Assembly: GCA_030386875.1 (NCBI GenBank) | Contig: CM059566.1 | Span: 41,514,068-41,578,067, forward strand | Length of the DNA: 64,000 nucleotides | Origin: Morinoia aosen | Taxonomy: Eukaryota > Arthropoda > Malacostraca > Amphipoda > Talitridae | Direction of reading: 5' to 3' | Part shown: positions 1-11,639 of the stretch, piece after piece | Layout: every line of letters begins with the position of its first letter | How positions within the stretch are numbered: position 1 is the first letter of the stretch | Translations under genes and position numbers: made by a program | The notes under the pieces: model-generated | What the model was told of the DNA's origin: nothing | Database searches by the model: none | The model's input: the letters and a program-made list of their open reading frames with translations, nothing else

Positions 1-866
1 TCACTCCCCTGCTAACCAAAATATAATCCATCAATGCTCTCTCCTCTATCACACCTCCATTCGTCCTCACATATGTATACTTGTTAATACTTTTTTTCTG
101 AAACAAACTATTCCCAACCACTAACTCACTCTCCACACATAACCCCACCAAGAAATCCCCACTCTCGTTCACCCCAGCTACTCCGTACTTACCAACAACA
201 CCATCCACCACCTCATCACCCACTCTTGCATTCAGGTCCCCCATCACCACAACTCAACAACCACTCCCCACTCTAGCCACACACTCGGACAATTTCTCCC
301 AAAACTCCTCTCTCTCTTCCCCACTCCTCTCCGATCCCGGTCCGTACGCGCTCACAAACACCCAAGACTCTTCCCTCCATTTCACTCGCACCCACATTAT
401 TCTTGATCACACCTCACCCCATTCAACTACTTTCTCCCTTATTCTTACACTCAATAATATAGCCACATCCTCTCTTGCATGTCCCCCACGTACTTCAGAC
501 ACTCTCCCTCCCACACTCCCTAACATCAACTCACCACTACCCTTCAATTTCGTCTCACTCAAGGCCAATACATCCATCTTCCGGTTTAACATCATTCTTC
601 CGATCTCCTCCTTACTCTCAGTTGCTCTACTTCCACACCCCCTTACATTCAAAGATCCTAGTACTAGGGTTTGAGTGATTTTTCGACCTCTCTCACCCCC
701 TTCATTGTCCTGCTGCCTCTCGGGAAAATTATTACAGAGAAGGGGATCCCCAGTCCCCTCGCTCCGTCCACTATAGTCGCCTCTTACGACACGCAGCGGA
801 CCACGGTGGGAGAATTCTAACCCCCCCCCACAGGGGGAACCCCCCCCCCCCCCACAGGCGGAAAAA
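1..866 (-). mobile_element. RTE-like LINE, 5' part (unit A), degenerate
   Basis: This is the 5' portion of the same LINE that is complete at 32815-36250; the rest lies left of the window. On the minus strand it encodes the start of an APE-type endonuclease: one frame runs through 652-407 and on to about base 1, interrupted by two TGA codons at 407-409 and 254-256. Both stops sit at the same places in the unit B copy, so they predate the duplication. A sequence resembling the MGDLNARVG endonuclease motif lies just downstream of the second stop. The 5' end is a G/C homopolymer tract (about 820-860) followed by the target-site duplication CACTAGAAATGTA at 867-879. It lies in intron 4 of VPS72. 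Confidence 0.85.
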
Positions 867-1059
867 CACTAGAAATGTAGTTATGCTTATTTCTCAGGCA
901 TGTCTTGCACAACTTTCTAACACTGGGAAGCATTTTTTGAGAATGTTTGATAACTTACAACCTTTATTCCATGCCACAAAGCGAGAAACATACCAAAGTA
1001 CCAAAGGAAAGGAGTTTTGATATAGTGAACCCATCTACTAAAATGTCTTTTGTTTCCAG

Positions 1060-4000
1060 GTCGTCTGGACATGAGGAGCCTCACATGACGCAGGAGGAGC
1101 TGCTGGCTGAGGCAAAGGAAACTGAAAAAAAGAATCTCCTGAGTTTAGGTACGTTACGTTCTTATTTCATGGTAGCTCAAAGATCTTATACATGTGATTC
1201 ACTCAATTTCAAAAGGTGTGAATTCGCAACAAAAAAATTTATTGGAAAAGTTTTTTGGTTCTTCTAATAAAAGAATCGTAAACATTTGAAACATATCTTC
1301 ACCTGCGGTTGCTAGGTTGATTTTTTTTTTACGTTTACACTTATACATTTTTATAATGTAGTCTAAGTGACTGAGGGCATATGGCTTTATGCACTAACTT
1401 GTGCTCACTGTTCCATCAGGCTTGCACTTTAGACAGAAAGATCTGTTCTCTTCAGTGTGACTCGTTCTCTTTATGTGTAACTTGTTTATTTAGTACATGT
1501 AATTTTGGTGGCTCATTTTTGTGTGCACTGCTGTCCTGCTTTTCACCACCTGCTACTTTCTTCTTCAACACAGACCTTGATCATAAACTTGTATCTCAAA
1601 TTTCTGTTTTTTATGTACCTTGTGCATAGATTCCACATTCCCTGAACTCCATGCTAAGTGGTGCCTTCCTCCTTCTTCTCTTTGGAACGCCTTTTTTGCG
1701 GTTATGGAGGCGGAAACAAACATATGATTTAATATAACGTTTAATTCAATTGGTTATTGCAAAATACATTTTGCACCAGAGGTCATTGACATTAAATCTT
1801 TAGCAGCTTTGTGTAAGGACTGCTGCAGATGTTTCCCCTATGTTTTATTTCTCATTGTTGCAATTTAGGTAATTTTCTTGGACCTTTTTAATTTTTCTGG
1901 AATATTTTTCATGTTTCATCATTTTATGTCACAATCAATAGTTCATAAAATTTTTTTATACAAATAGAAAAGTTCAGTTCGTTTTTAAAAGACTAAAGAT
2001 AGCTTAATTTGAATTTAACATGTGCGAAACTGAAGCATTTTAGATGTTTTTGTTATGTGGCCTAAAAGCAACCAGTATTATATACTGGTTTCTAAAGATC
2101 TAATATTGCTTTTTTTACTCACATGAAACTGTTGTGCAATCACTATACTTGCAGTCAGGCTTGCGTGTATTTATTTTCCCACAAGTTCAATTAATAGATT
2201 CATTAAAAGCTCGTTACTGAACATTGATAACTTTAAAGTCTTATCAGAAGACCTGAGAGATTTTCATTCATGATGACTTATTTCACACAGAAAAATATGA
2301 GCTAGCAGAAATGGACCGGAAGAAGCCCAAAGTGAAGCGCCAAGGTCTAACGGTTCCCTTCGTTCGCTACCACTCGTGCACCATGCCGCTCATCCAGGAC
2401 ATCACCAGCAACAGCAGTAGGCAGGATACCGTCCCCTCTCTGGAAAAGAGGGAGCCGCTCAGGCTTGGCGCTGCCAGGGAACCTGACGATGGCAAGCTCG
2501 ACTCCAAGGTCAATATTCTCGATGCTGAAGCCATGCTCGACAGCATGGAGGCGGAGGTGAGAGGCAAAAGTTACTCAAGCTGAGATCCGTGATGCTCAAT
2601 TTTTATTTTACAATTAGAAGTTTTGTTTAGCAATTTGTAAATTTAACGTTTTTGCTGATGAAATAAGACGATTTAAATCTGTTTATAAGTTGGAGTTCAT
2701 CCCCACTATAATAATTTGCATGATTTATGTATGTGTATATTTATATATCTTTTTCAGCAACTTTCTCAATAATTCATATCTCTTTGAATGGTATACATAT
2801 TCAAACGATATAAGAACCCAGGCATTTGCTCATTTTTGTGCACAAGCCAAAAAATGTCGTGGCCATGAAAATTGAATCTATTGTTCAAGAAAATACAACT
2901 TATCGTGAGGAAAAAGAAATAGCAAATTCTTAAAAAATTTCTTGGCTAACAATGAATATTTTTTGGCTTGTACACAGTTGTTGCTTAGTTCATCCTTACT
3001 CACTGGCTAAATTTAACCCTTTGGGTACTGATGGTTACTTTAGTGTCAAGTTGGCTAGTGTTCCCATTTTAGGGCATCTAACACAATTTTTAAGTAATTA
3101 TCTTGTGAGGGAATATTTTGAAATGAATAACAAAATTAGGGAAATTAATGGCATTCATGAAATTATATCATAGACATTCCAGAAGCCTGCTTGCATAAAT
3201 TACCTTCTATTGATTATCTCCAAGTTCACCCCCCTCAGAGGTATACAACAATTGTATCTAAGGGAATTAGCGCTCCCAGGGGGAACTGTGTGAGCAGGCT
3301 TCCAAGCTGAGAGTTAGGTAGGCCTTCTTATTGTTGAAATAAAATATTTTTTTTATGTTAAGGACCTCTTTTTTTTCGGTTCACTGCTGTCCTGTTTTTT
3401 CAGCACCTACTACTTTCTTCTTCAACTTTGATCTTGTTTCATGAACTTCTTTCTCATCTTACTGTTTCTATGCCCCTTTTTGCATAGATTCCGCGTTCCC
3501 TTAACTCCATACTAAATGGTGCCATCTTCTTTCCTCTCTTTGGATCGCATTTGTTGAGGATAGGGAGGCTTAAACTAACTAATAATCTAATCTGTAGCGG
3601 TTTAGGGAGGCTTGAACTAACTTATAATCTTACAATCTTAATCTCTTCTTCTAAAAAACGGCACAAAGTTCGTGCGAGATATTCAATAACCTCTTTATTT
3701 AATTTGAATTCTTTCTCACCGTTCATTTGCTGATAAGTTTGGACAAAAGCTTAAAATGATTTTTTCAAAATCTAAAAAAAAATATTTTTAAAATCGAAAA
3801 TTTCTCCTGCTATACATGGAGCCTTAAAAATTCATAATTTTTTAAATTATAATAAAGAAGTAGACCTTGCTTGAATGATAAATTCCCACACTAAGGCAAT
3901 TTCATTGATATTATAGGGTCCTGAACACTTTTTTGCCTGACAATTTTTCCGTAAACCATTTGAATTTTCAAACTCAAAAGTGTTAGTGCTGTCTCATTGA

Positions 4001-7000
4001 AGCAACTGCGTCTTGGTGTGTACGAAGGTTTACACTGGGTTAAATTACCGTGCATAATACGGCTCTAAATCTAATTTCCATCTATTGTTCCTCGGAAATC
4101 ACAACATAGTTGGTAGGTTCAAATTGATAAGGTTTGTCTATTCTATGCTATGGAGACTGGCACCCCTATCCAGAGGGGAACTGGTGTAATATCTTACCTA
4201 TGGATAGACTTTCGTGACTTCTTTTGTACTCTTAGCTTTTTTCAGTTTTCATGCGTTTTTTACTGCATCTTTTCAGTTTTTCTTTATCTTCCTTCCTTGC
4301 CCTAACTATGCGCACATGGTATCTGCATGGGAGCACACTTTGTGCACAGGGACCACACTTTCTTCAGTTTATTCTAAATGGCCCCATTATCTTCACTCGC
4401 TGGAAGTTGACTTTGTTGTGGCAAAGTAGTCTCGAACTAACCATTTCTTGCTTTACAGATGAAGGAAACAAGCGGCATGGACTCTGAGAACAAGCGTCCT
4501 GTGATTAAGATCAGCGACTTGAGACCTGAAGAAAAGTGCGAGAGAACTTTCATCACTTTTTCGGACGAGTTTTCTTTCAGGAAGGCTTTTAGAAAAACCA
4601 AGAGCAAGCTCACCACTCGCAACATGTGTCCTATTACCAGGTAAATAACCTGCATTTTTCCATGAATTTAGGGAAACCAAGCCAAATACTTCAGAGGTGC
4701 AATTTTTAGACTGAAATCCTTTTTCAAAACTTAATTAGAATATATATTTTTTCAAAATGAAGCTGTTAGAATTAGAAGGCACACTTGTTTACTTTGTGGT
4801 ACTTCATAGGTGAAAGCTAATATGTTCTGATGTTTTTGTTGAATTTTAATTTTTATCAAAGAAACGAACTCAACTACGTTATAAGTGTAATAATTATCGG
4901 GTCAATGACTGAAAATATACTTCGATTATAGTCAGAGTGTATTTTAGGTCTTTGACTTGTGCGGCTACTCTGCTGACGATAGTGGGGAAGACCACTCATG
5001 AAAACTTCTAAGTAGATATTAAGAACTGAACTAATTTTTGACTGAATATTATCATTATTTCACTGACATAGACTTTTTTGTTTGATTTTAATTTTAAAAA
5101 TTATTTTCATAAATGGTAACAATAATATGGCTTAGATTATTTTGTAGCAAGAATTACAACTTGTTCATATTTGTTTTTTTAGTTCTTTTTTTAGTGCATA
5201 TATTTGATGTAGTATAAATGCCATTTTTAGTTTTTGTACGCAAATTGCATTGATTTTCTCGATAATATATGCATTGTGTATTAATTGTACTGAAATAAAC
5301 ACTGCATTTGAATTCAATTTTGCTTCCTTAGAAGACTGCGTCAATCTTTGCATGTGTGTTGTTCACCATGAATATTAAACTTATCATTGACATTGCTTTA
5401 TTTGTGATACCCATCATGTTATTAATTGTAACGAGCCCATCCATATATCCCTAATTAAACACGTTAATAGCCAGGGATTAAACTAAAGTTCAGTATTCTA
5501 CTCAAATTTAGGGTCAATTGTAGTAATTAATTTTGAAAATGGCAAACATTAACTGGATTATGCCTTTATTCAGCTTTGATTAAGTATTTATGAACATTGA
5601 GTTCATGTCTGCTGGTTGGTCAGCAGCATAATGGAAATTCTCTCTGTGTACCACTGGTGGCTCTCATGGTAGTTACAGAGATCATCCGCGTTTGAGACCT
5701 TTTTTCGTCCGATTCGTTTGAAAATTGGCCAGTATATGTCTTTTGTGAAAGTAAACCTTTTTCATTCATGTCATTTTTTCGATTTAGGCCTTAGTTTTTT
5801 TTTGATGAAAAATGTGTTTTTGGTATATTTTTCAAATTGGGACTCCTCCTTCAGTTTTGATGCTAGAACAAAAAGAAAGACAGTTTTAGAACCCTTGGAA
5901 CATTTCTAACAAACGTTCGTTCTGTTTATTATTAAATTCAAATTTTTCCTATTTTTTCAAAATTTTTGGAAATTTCAAAAATCAGCAACAATTTTTTGGG
6001 TTTAGAGCTATATATTTCTTCAAAGAATTCGAATTTGAAAATGAACAGAATAAACGTTGGTTAGAAATGTTCCAAGGATTCTAAAACTGTCTTTGGATTT
6101 GTTCTAGCTCGAGAACTAGTCCTAGGATGAATGTTGAAAATTTGAAGTGTTGGGTATAAGCAAAAAAAAAAAATTTTGTGTTGAAGTGTAATATAATGAA
6201 CAATTCATGTAATTGAATGCAGTTTTAATTTTTATTTCGATACTTTCCATACATAACTTCATATTCAAACTGTGAATTGTGATTTAAAAAAAAATTATAA
6301 AAATTTTTTCTTTTTTATCAAAAAAATAATTTTTTTCTTTTTTCAGTCTGATTCTTATGAAATTTGACTATATGTAACCTTCGAAAAGAAACACAATTGG
6401 TTCTATTAATTTTTTTGATTCAGGCCTTAGATTTTGCAAAAATTTGGCATATTGGTTTTTAGGTATTGATATTTCACCAATATTGATATTTCAAAATGGG
6501 ACTCCTCCTTCAGTTTTGATGCTAGAACAAAAACAAATGAAGTTTTAGAATCCTTGGAACATTTCTAACACACTCACGTTCGGCTTTTTTTTTCATTTCC
6601 CATTTGTTCTCTTTTTATGTGGGGTCAAAATCGGGAAAATTGGAATATTTTGATCCCTTCACAACCCCCCCCCCCCCCCCCCCCGGGAGGGGGGAATTAT
6701 TGTCGTAGCGCCATAAAATTTTAGGGACGAATAGTCCACCAACTAAGGGTCCTTCTACAACAAAAACATGCAAAATGACCATGACATCGCAAGGGCCCCC
6801 AAGGGCGGATGATCTCCTTAACGTGGTGAGCAGAAGTCCAGCCATAGAATAAGGATGTTTTTAAATTAAACACGTTTGCTATCCACCAGAGATACAATTT
6901 CACCGATTTCCCTACCTTTATTTAAATTCGACTACGGCGTATACAAAGTAGAATGTTATAGTGCAATTATATTTTCCCTTCTTAGAAAGGATAAATATGT

Positions 7001-8217
7001 AATCAAGCACTGAAGATGGTTTTTCAGTTCTGTATCTTCCAACCTAGCCAAACTGACTGTAGGAATCACAGAAGCCTAGTGAACGTGTTTGACATTCATG
7101 AAAGCTTGAGCACTCATTTTTTTGCAGGTTGCCAGCTCGGTATTTTGACCCAGTGACGCGGCTGCCGTACGCCAGTGTACAGGCGTACCGCGTGCTGCGG
7201 GAGGCGTACTACCAGCAGCTCGAAGACAAGGGGGACCTCAACTGCAAGCCAGTGGCCGACTGGGTTGAGTATAGGAAAAAGTACAAAATGTCTCGGGCTC
7301 AGACCGACTCGGTCACCACCGTCACTGCTGCACCGCAGCCTAGTTCTCTATCCAACAGCAATAACTCAAATAGCAATGCCATCTTGAACAGCAGCGGCGT
7401 TGGGAATCACGGCCTGCAAGCGGTTACCGTCAACAGCGTGCAGGGTGGCGTGCTGCAGAACATTTCTCAGGTCCTCACTGGGGTTGTCCACACAAGCACA
7501 CCCAACGTACAGCAGAGCAGCACAATACAACAGATGGTGTCGAGCGTTGTGTCCAGCGTGGCTGCGACCCAACAACAGCAGCAGTTGCTGCGAGGCACCA
7601 ACACAGGGCTTGCAAACCAAGGCCTTTCAGGATCGTCTCTGGCTGCTGCGCTGAGCAACTTGAGCCAACAATCCAACCCTCAGCAGCAACAACAGACGCC
7701 GACGCAGGGCGCCCGGACCATCTACCAACAGGTTGTGAGCAGCCGAGGAGGCTCTGTGGTGCCAGGCGGCGTGCGGCCGCAGATGGTTGTGGTGACCACG
7801 GGTAGTGGAGGCGTGCACCTGGTGCAGAGTGGCGGTGCTGTGCAGCTGGTGCAAAGCACTGCAGGTGGTGCTGTGCAGCTGGTGCAGTCAGGCACTGGCA
7901 CTGTGCAGCTGGTGCAAAGTGGCAGTGGGGGTGGGGTGCAGTTGGTGCAGAGTGGCAGTGGGAATAGCGTGCAGTTAGTGCAGAGTGGAAGTGGCAGTGG
8001 AGTGCAGCTGGTACAAAGCAGTGGTGGCAGCGGGGTGCAGTTGGTGCAGAGTGGAAGTGGAGGCAGCGTTCAGTTGGTGCAAGGTACGGGTGGTGCGATG
8101 CAGCTCGTGCACCAGGGGGGCACTGGAGGCACGGTGCAGTTGGTGCAGCCTGGACGCATCACGCTGCGGCCTGTCGCTGGCCAAACTTTCACCAATTTGC
8201 AATCCTTTTTCAAGTGA
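1060..8217 (+). CDS. VPS72: VPS72/YL1, exons 5-8 (unit A copy, 5' exons outside window)
   Basis: The gene encodes the YL1 subunit of SRCAP/TIP60 chromatin remodellers, which binds H2A.Z-H2B in the nucleus. Exons by GT/AG sites and phase: 1060-1148, 2291-2556, 4459-4640, 7128-8217 (TGA). They correspond to residues about 150-691 of the complete gene at 29385-43600. Exon 5 has the PHMTQEELL stretch equivalent to PLTQEELL of vertebrate YL1. Exon 7 has the CxRTFITFSDE motif, and exons 7-8 join to give the YL1 C-terminal domain (CPITR/LPARYFDPVTRLPYAS). The last exon continues far beyond the family norm (human YL1 is 364 aa) into Gln/Ser-rich sequence with QLVQ repeats. Exons 1-4 would lie left of base 1, so this copy may or may not be complete. 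Against unit B it has Ser for Ala in exon 6 and Gly for Ala in exon 8. Confidence 0.93.
1515..1730. repeat. Dispersed repeat family 'a', copy 1
   Basis: A stretch of about 215 bp in VPS72 intron 5 that recurs in diverged form at 3378-3600 and partly at 11640-11790, with cognates in unit B. Shared landmarks are a CTACTTTCTTCTTCAAC segment, TGCATAGATTCC, and AACTCCATRCTAA followed by a GGAGGC run. No terminal repeats were identified and the family is not recognised. Confidence 0.6.
3017..3985. mobile_element. Diverged CCCTTTSGGTA-type miniature element with nested repeat
   Basis: The left end (TTTAA then CCCTTTGGGTACTGATGG) and the next ~200 bp align by eye with the intact element at 9230-9782. 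The right-end sequence (3690-3985) aligns with the right part of that element. Between them lies extra sequence of about 450 bp that includes family 'a' repeat (3378-3600), so this looks like an old copy with a later insertion. Its right terminal repeat is degraded. Confidence 0.6.
3378..3600. repeat. Dispersed repeat family 'a', copy 2
   Basis: Second copy of the repeat seen at 1515-1730, nested in the older miniature element at 3017-3985. It ends with GGGAGGCTTAAACTAACTAA, and a partial second GGGAGGCTTGAACTAAC follows at about 3605-3620. Confidence 0.6.
5458..5675 (+). mobile_element. Diverged miniature element related to 32308-32535
   Basis: About 218 bp in VPS72 intron 7 that aligns by eye with the better preserved element at 32308-32535. 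Shared blocks are AACRTTAACTGGAT, TTAAGTATTT, GGTCAGCAGCAT and the CACTGGTGG region. Its terminal repeats are eroded. A copy in the opposite orientation lies at about 12790-13015. Confidence 0.6.
5770..6108. repeat. Foldback (inverted) repeat with GGGACTCCTCC arm
   Basis: The left arm at about 5838-5930 (TTTTGATGCTAGAACAAAAA, then TTTTAGAACCCTTGGAACAT, then AACGTTCG) is found inverted at about 6045-6108, giving a hairpin-like element. In unit B the right arm keeps the bases ATCAAAAC that unit A has lost, so the A copy carries a small deletion. A third, direct copy of the left arm lies at 6415-6575. Confidence 0.65.
6415..6575 (+). repeat. Direct copy of the foldback left arm
   Basis: Repeats the block of 5770-5915: AGGCCTTAG, a T/A-rich spacer, TGGGACTCCTCCTTCAGTTT, then TTTTAGAATCCTTGGAACAT. 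It sits about 90 bp before a C homopolymer of 20 bases (6665-6684) that is only 11 bases long in unit B. Confidence 0.6.
7804..8150 (+). repeat. VPS72: Coding tandem repeat: eleven QLVQ units in VPS72 exon 8
   Basis: Eleven imperfect units of roughly 10-12 codons with core V-Q-L-V-Q-S-G-S/T-G (residues ~555-668 of VPS72). The first unit has VHLVQ and the tenth MQLVH. Codons vary between units (CAG CTG GTG CAG against CAG TTG GTG CAA), so the array is not a fresh slippage product. The spacer between units is Gly/Ser/Thr only. Upstream (residues ~365-550) the protein is Gln/Ser/Asn-rich with polyglutamine-like runs. Function is unknown; a low-complexity activation-type or scaffold tail is one inference. 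Confidence 0.9.
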
Positions 8218-8340
8218 CACACTCAGTAATATACTAATTTGCAATCCTTTTTTCAAGTGACAATCTCGATGATATCAAGCAAAAAACCCAATATCAAGCG
8301 ACTCACTCGGTAATATCAAGTGACACACTCGGTAATAGAT
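8188..8340 (+). repeat. Short local duplications at VPS72 stop and 3' UTR
   Basis: The end of the coding region (TTTGCAATCCTTTTTCAAG TGAC) is repeated almost exactly about 50 bp downstream, and the phrase CAAGTGACACACTCGGTAAT recurs again near 8310-8335. The result is a small direct-repeat cluster across the stop codon and early 3' UTR, present in both units. Confidence 0.75.
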
Positions 8341-8484
8341 TCCGTTTAATTTTCCCATGGAATGTTACGATGCCTTTTTTGAACCCGTTTCAGTCAGACA
8401 GGGAGGGATCTTTTGCTGAACCTCCATTTGGTATTTCTTTGTGGTTCTTGACGCTTTTGTTGTGTGTGATCAGTGTTCCCTTAT

Positions 8485-8705
8485 CCCTTTAACGCCCCAG
8501 AGGACACTAGTGTCCTCTTTCAAAAATACCCTCAATATATTGTATTTCTTGTTCAATTAGTTCCCTAATGTGTTCTTTGAAGTTCTCTGCCGGGTGGCAG
8601 TTCCTATCTCATCCTGATATCGGTGACTGCCTGATGCCAGCGCCAGTTTAGTGACGGTGGTTGTGTTAACGGTAATATGAGTACAAAAATTCGGACGTTA
8701 AAGGG
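8485..8705. mobile_element. TTAA-type miniature element P1 (piggyBac-like MITE)
   Basis: A 221-bp element ending in the inverted repeats CCCTTTAACG ... CGTTAAAGGG. The right flank is TTAA and the left flank TTAT (a decayed TTAA), as expected for piggyBac-type insertion. It contains the perfect palindrome AGAGGACACTAGTGTCCTCT near the left end. It has no coding capacity. Related copies: 16463-16683 and, in unit B only, 56892-57113. Confidence 0.85.
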
Positions 8706-9229
8706 TTAAGGTGTGCAGTTTCTATTGCACTTTATTTAATATCACTCATTTTTCCTGAAACTTATTATTTCTATAGTACAGTACTATTGAGTTGAAGAAA
8801 GTCTTCGTTCTTTTTGCTTGATAAATTAATCACTTGAATTCTGTTAGTCAAATAATCAAATACTAAATATGCTCTTCACATGCTGTATTGGTGAGTGATT
8901 TAAGTGACCTATTTTCATCCAATGTATTATAATTCATTGTATTTGTGAATAACTGTGGCATGATCAGAGAGGCGTTTGTGCAAGCAGCCAATATCGAGTT
9001 CCGAGATCACGGTAATTATTTACTCGTGCTCGTGTGCCCAGAAAATGTCCCAATCGAAAAAGTTAGAAAAGCGTTATGATTCTTGGTAATTTGATTTTGT
9101 CTTAGCAATGATATTCTCAATTCCATTGGCAATATTTTTTATTGACGTAACTGTATGATGAATAGTTTACTTGTGATACATTGTATGTGTATAGATGATC
9201 TGTTATACATAATTGTACATACTATTTAA

Positions 9230-9782
9230 CCCTTTCGGTACTGACGGCTACTCCAGTGCCAAGTTGGCTAGTGCTTACAGTTTAGGGCATCTAACCAAGT
9301 TTTAAAGCAATTTAACTAGTAAGGGAATATTTTGGAGTAAATAACAAAATTATGGAAATTACAAATTCATTAAACTAGTTTTTAAACAATTCCAGAAGCC
9401 TGCACTTGTAAATTACCATAGGACCCTGTAGCACAGGCACGTCTAAGTTCATGCTACAGGGTCCGTGCACCACATTCAATAACCTTTCCATTTAACCTGA
9501 GCAAGTTTTTTCTGAACTTTGTTTATTTTCGGTTAATTCGGGCAAAAACGTGTAAATAATTTCTTCGTAAATCCAAAACTTTATTATCAACATCAAAAAT
9601 TCCTGTCGCCAAGCATCGAGCTTCAACTATTCGAAAAAATTCTAAATTAAAATAAAGAAATAGGCACTTGCTTAAGCTAAAAGCACCCACACTAGGACAA
9701 TTTCACTGAAAACTCAGGGTAATGACAACTTTTTCCCCTGGATGTTTTCACCCAAACAATTTGAATTATCCTACCGAAAGGG
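9230..9782. mobile_element. CCCTTTCGGTA-type miniature element, intact
   Basis: A 553-bp non-coding element with 11-bp terminal inverted repeats CCCTTTCGGTA / TACCGAAAGGG, flanked on both sides by TTTAA (9225-9229 and 9783-9787), read as a TTAA-containing target duplication. Inside, about 9426-9465, it has a hairpin with 13-bp perfect arms GGACCCTGTAGCA / TGCTACAGGGTCC. The superfamily is not certain; TTAA targeting suggests piggyBac-like mobilisation. Confidence 0.8.
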
Positions 9783-10709
9783 TTTAACTCTACTTTTTGA
9801 AATTTTTGCCTTACTTGCGGAACTTTTGAATTTATTTGTACAGTAATTCAGAAAAATTATGAGTGTCTCACAAACTTCGAAAGATGTCTGAAATCATTGT
9901 GCAGTTTTTGTTTGTATATTTTGAGTTCATAGTGTGTATGTATTGATTTTCTGTTGATTATTTTGGAAAACTATTATGACTCGCTTGTGATGAGCCTCTT
10001 TTGCAGACCTTGGAGAAAACTTATCACTAACGCCTTTTGTATCAGAAAACCAGAGAAATGAAGAACATCCTTAGAAATTCAGATTGATTGGCCGTCATTG
10101 CAAACCCGTGTTGCTGGTGGGTAAGTAGACTAATTATCTGATGAATTGCTGATAAAACCATTCATTACAAAGGTTAGTTCTAATCTTGCTTTGAAAACGG
10201 TTTTCAATGGAGCAGTTTCCAACCCTACACCCTGCTATTTGTTGTGAATATGAACAGAAGTTGATCTTTAGTAATTATGGTGATAGGATATCTGCATTTT
10301 AGAAGATTGTACTGTGCATTGTGCACAGCTCTTTCACGTACTGTTAGCCCTGTAGCGGTAGATCAGTTAGTATATTTGTTAATAGGACTGGAACTTACCA
10401 TGTCGTCAGGTAGGCATGCATGTCAGTTGGATGGCGACGTTCCAATGATCTCTGTAAATATCCCTTGTTCTTAATGTTAGTTCAGTTTTACGTTCTCCTA
10501 GTGTTGGAGTAATTTTTGCTTACTTTGTATTGTGTAATTTTTTTATTGTTTCTTCTAAGAATTTGCTACTTCAGGATCTGTATACTTTCTAAGTAAACTA
10601 CTGTTAATCACATCACGTAAGTTTTTTTTTCCTGCTAGGAGTACTAGTATCATATCGATATATAATACAATTTTACGTTGATAACCTCTGAATATGAAGT
10701 TACATGCTG

Positions 10710-11222
10710 TTAATAAATCGTAGATGGAAGCCTCCATAACTTTTCAATAATGTTTCGTGGGAATGCTGTTTTCACTTTGTCTTCTATATATAATCTGCAT
10801 TGTAGCTGTCTTTGAAGCCCCGCAAAGATGCGAGGAGTAGGGTTATGATTGTAAAATTTTTGCGAATGAATATACGTTCCGGAATGGTCACCTTCATATG
10901 CAAAAAATGGAATCATGAATGTGAAATCATTTGCAAATGGAAAATTGCTCTTGAATAAGAAGTACTGGTTCATGCTATCAACTCGAACCATGTCTAAATC
11001 AAGTTTTGAGACAACAAGCACTTGCTCCACGTACGCCTGACCTCGTTCATTTTCGGCTACCAGAATTTGCAGAACTCGAATGTATTCGCGAAAGAAATAC
11101 AGTAATGAAGCTTTGAATACAGTAATAAAGCTACAGTAACACTTTGAAAAGTAGGCCAACGGTAGCGCATAGTCATTCGTTAACCCTGCAGGGGGTGAAT
11201 TTTGAAATTCACTAGGGGACAT
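10710..11222 (-). other. Unassigned 170-codon reading frame, minus strand
   Basis: An ATG-initiated open frame of 170 codons in an otherwise stop-rich AT-rich region. I do not recognise the product: no signal peptide, catalytic motif or repeat, only a Phe/Tyr-rich middle. In unit B (46167-46604) the frame shifts and ends after 145 codons because a run of six A is five A there. There are no splice sites or neighbours to support it. It may be a chance frame or a relic of a mobile element; real-gene status is doubtful. Confidence 0.2.
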
Positions 11223-11639
11223 GCACTCCCCCAGACCCTGGCCAGCATTTCTTTGTGTTTGCTTCAGTTGTGTTTCAATACTTACCAGAGACTCGTCTAG
11301 GATAGCATCAATAGAACGGAAGTCTCTTGAGCTTAGTTTTGTAGTTCAAATTTTACTTTTTTTATTTAGTAAGTGGCCCTTGTTTTGTGTTCGCATTTTT
11401 TGTTTAGTAGTCTCCGACTTTTCAAATTTGTTAAGGAAGCTTATCGCATTTTATTGCAAATCAAGAAAACATGGTCTTCGTGTATCTTTTCATTCGATTA
11501 TGTGCCTTGGTTGATATTCCAAAGTGTGGCCAGACCTTTGTCGGTGTCCTCTTCTATACACCGCTTGCCTTTTCCATTTACCTTTGCTGCACTTGCGTTT
11601 CAATGTGAGGGCCCGTGCTAAAAATTAGGTAGGCTTTCT

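Noticed and set aside
820-860. C homopolymers as an assembly gap or telomeric signal
   Set aside because: They are part of the LINE 5' end in both units, differing only in length; not a telomeric repeat.
7400-8260. Several 70-90 codon frames on both strands over VPS72 exon 8
   Set aside because: All are shadows of the GC-rich repeat-bearing exon in other frames.
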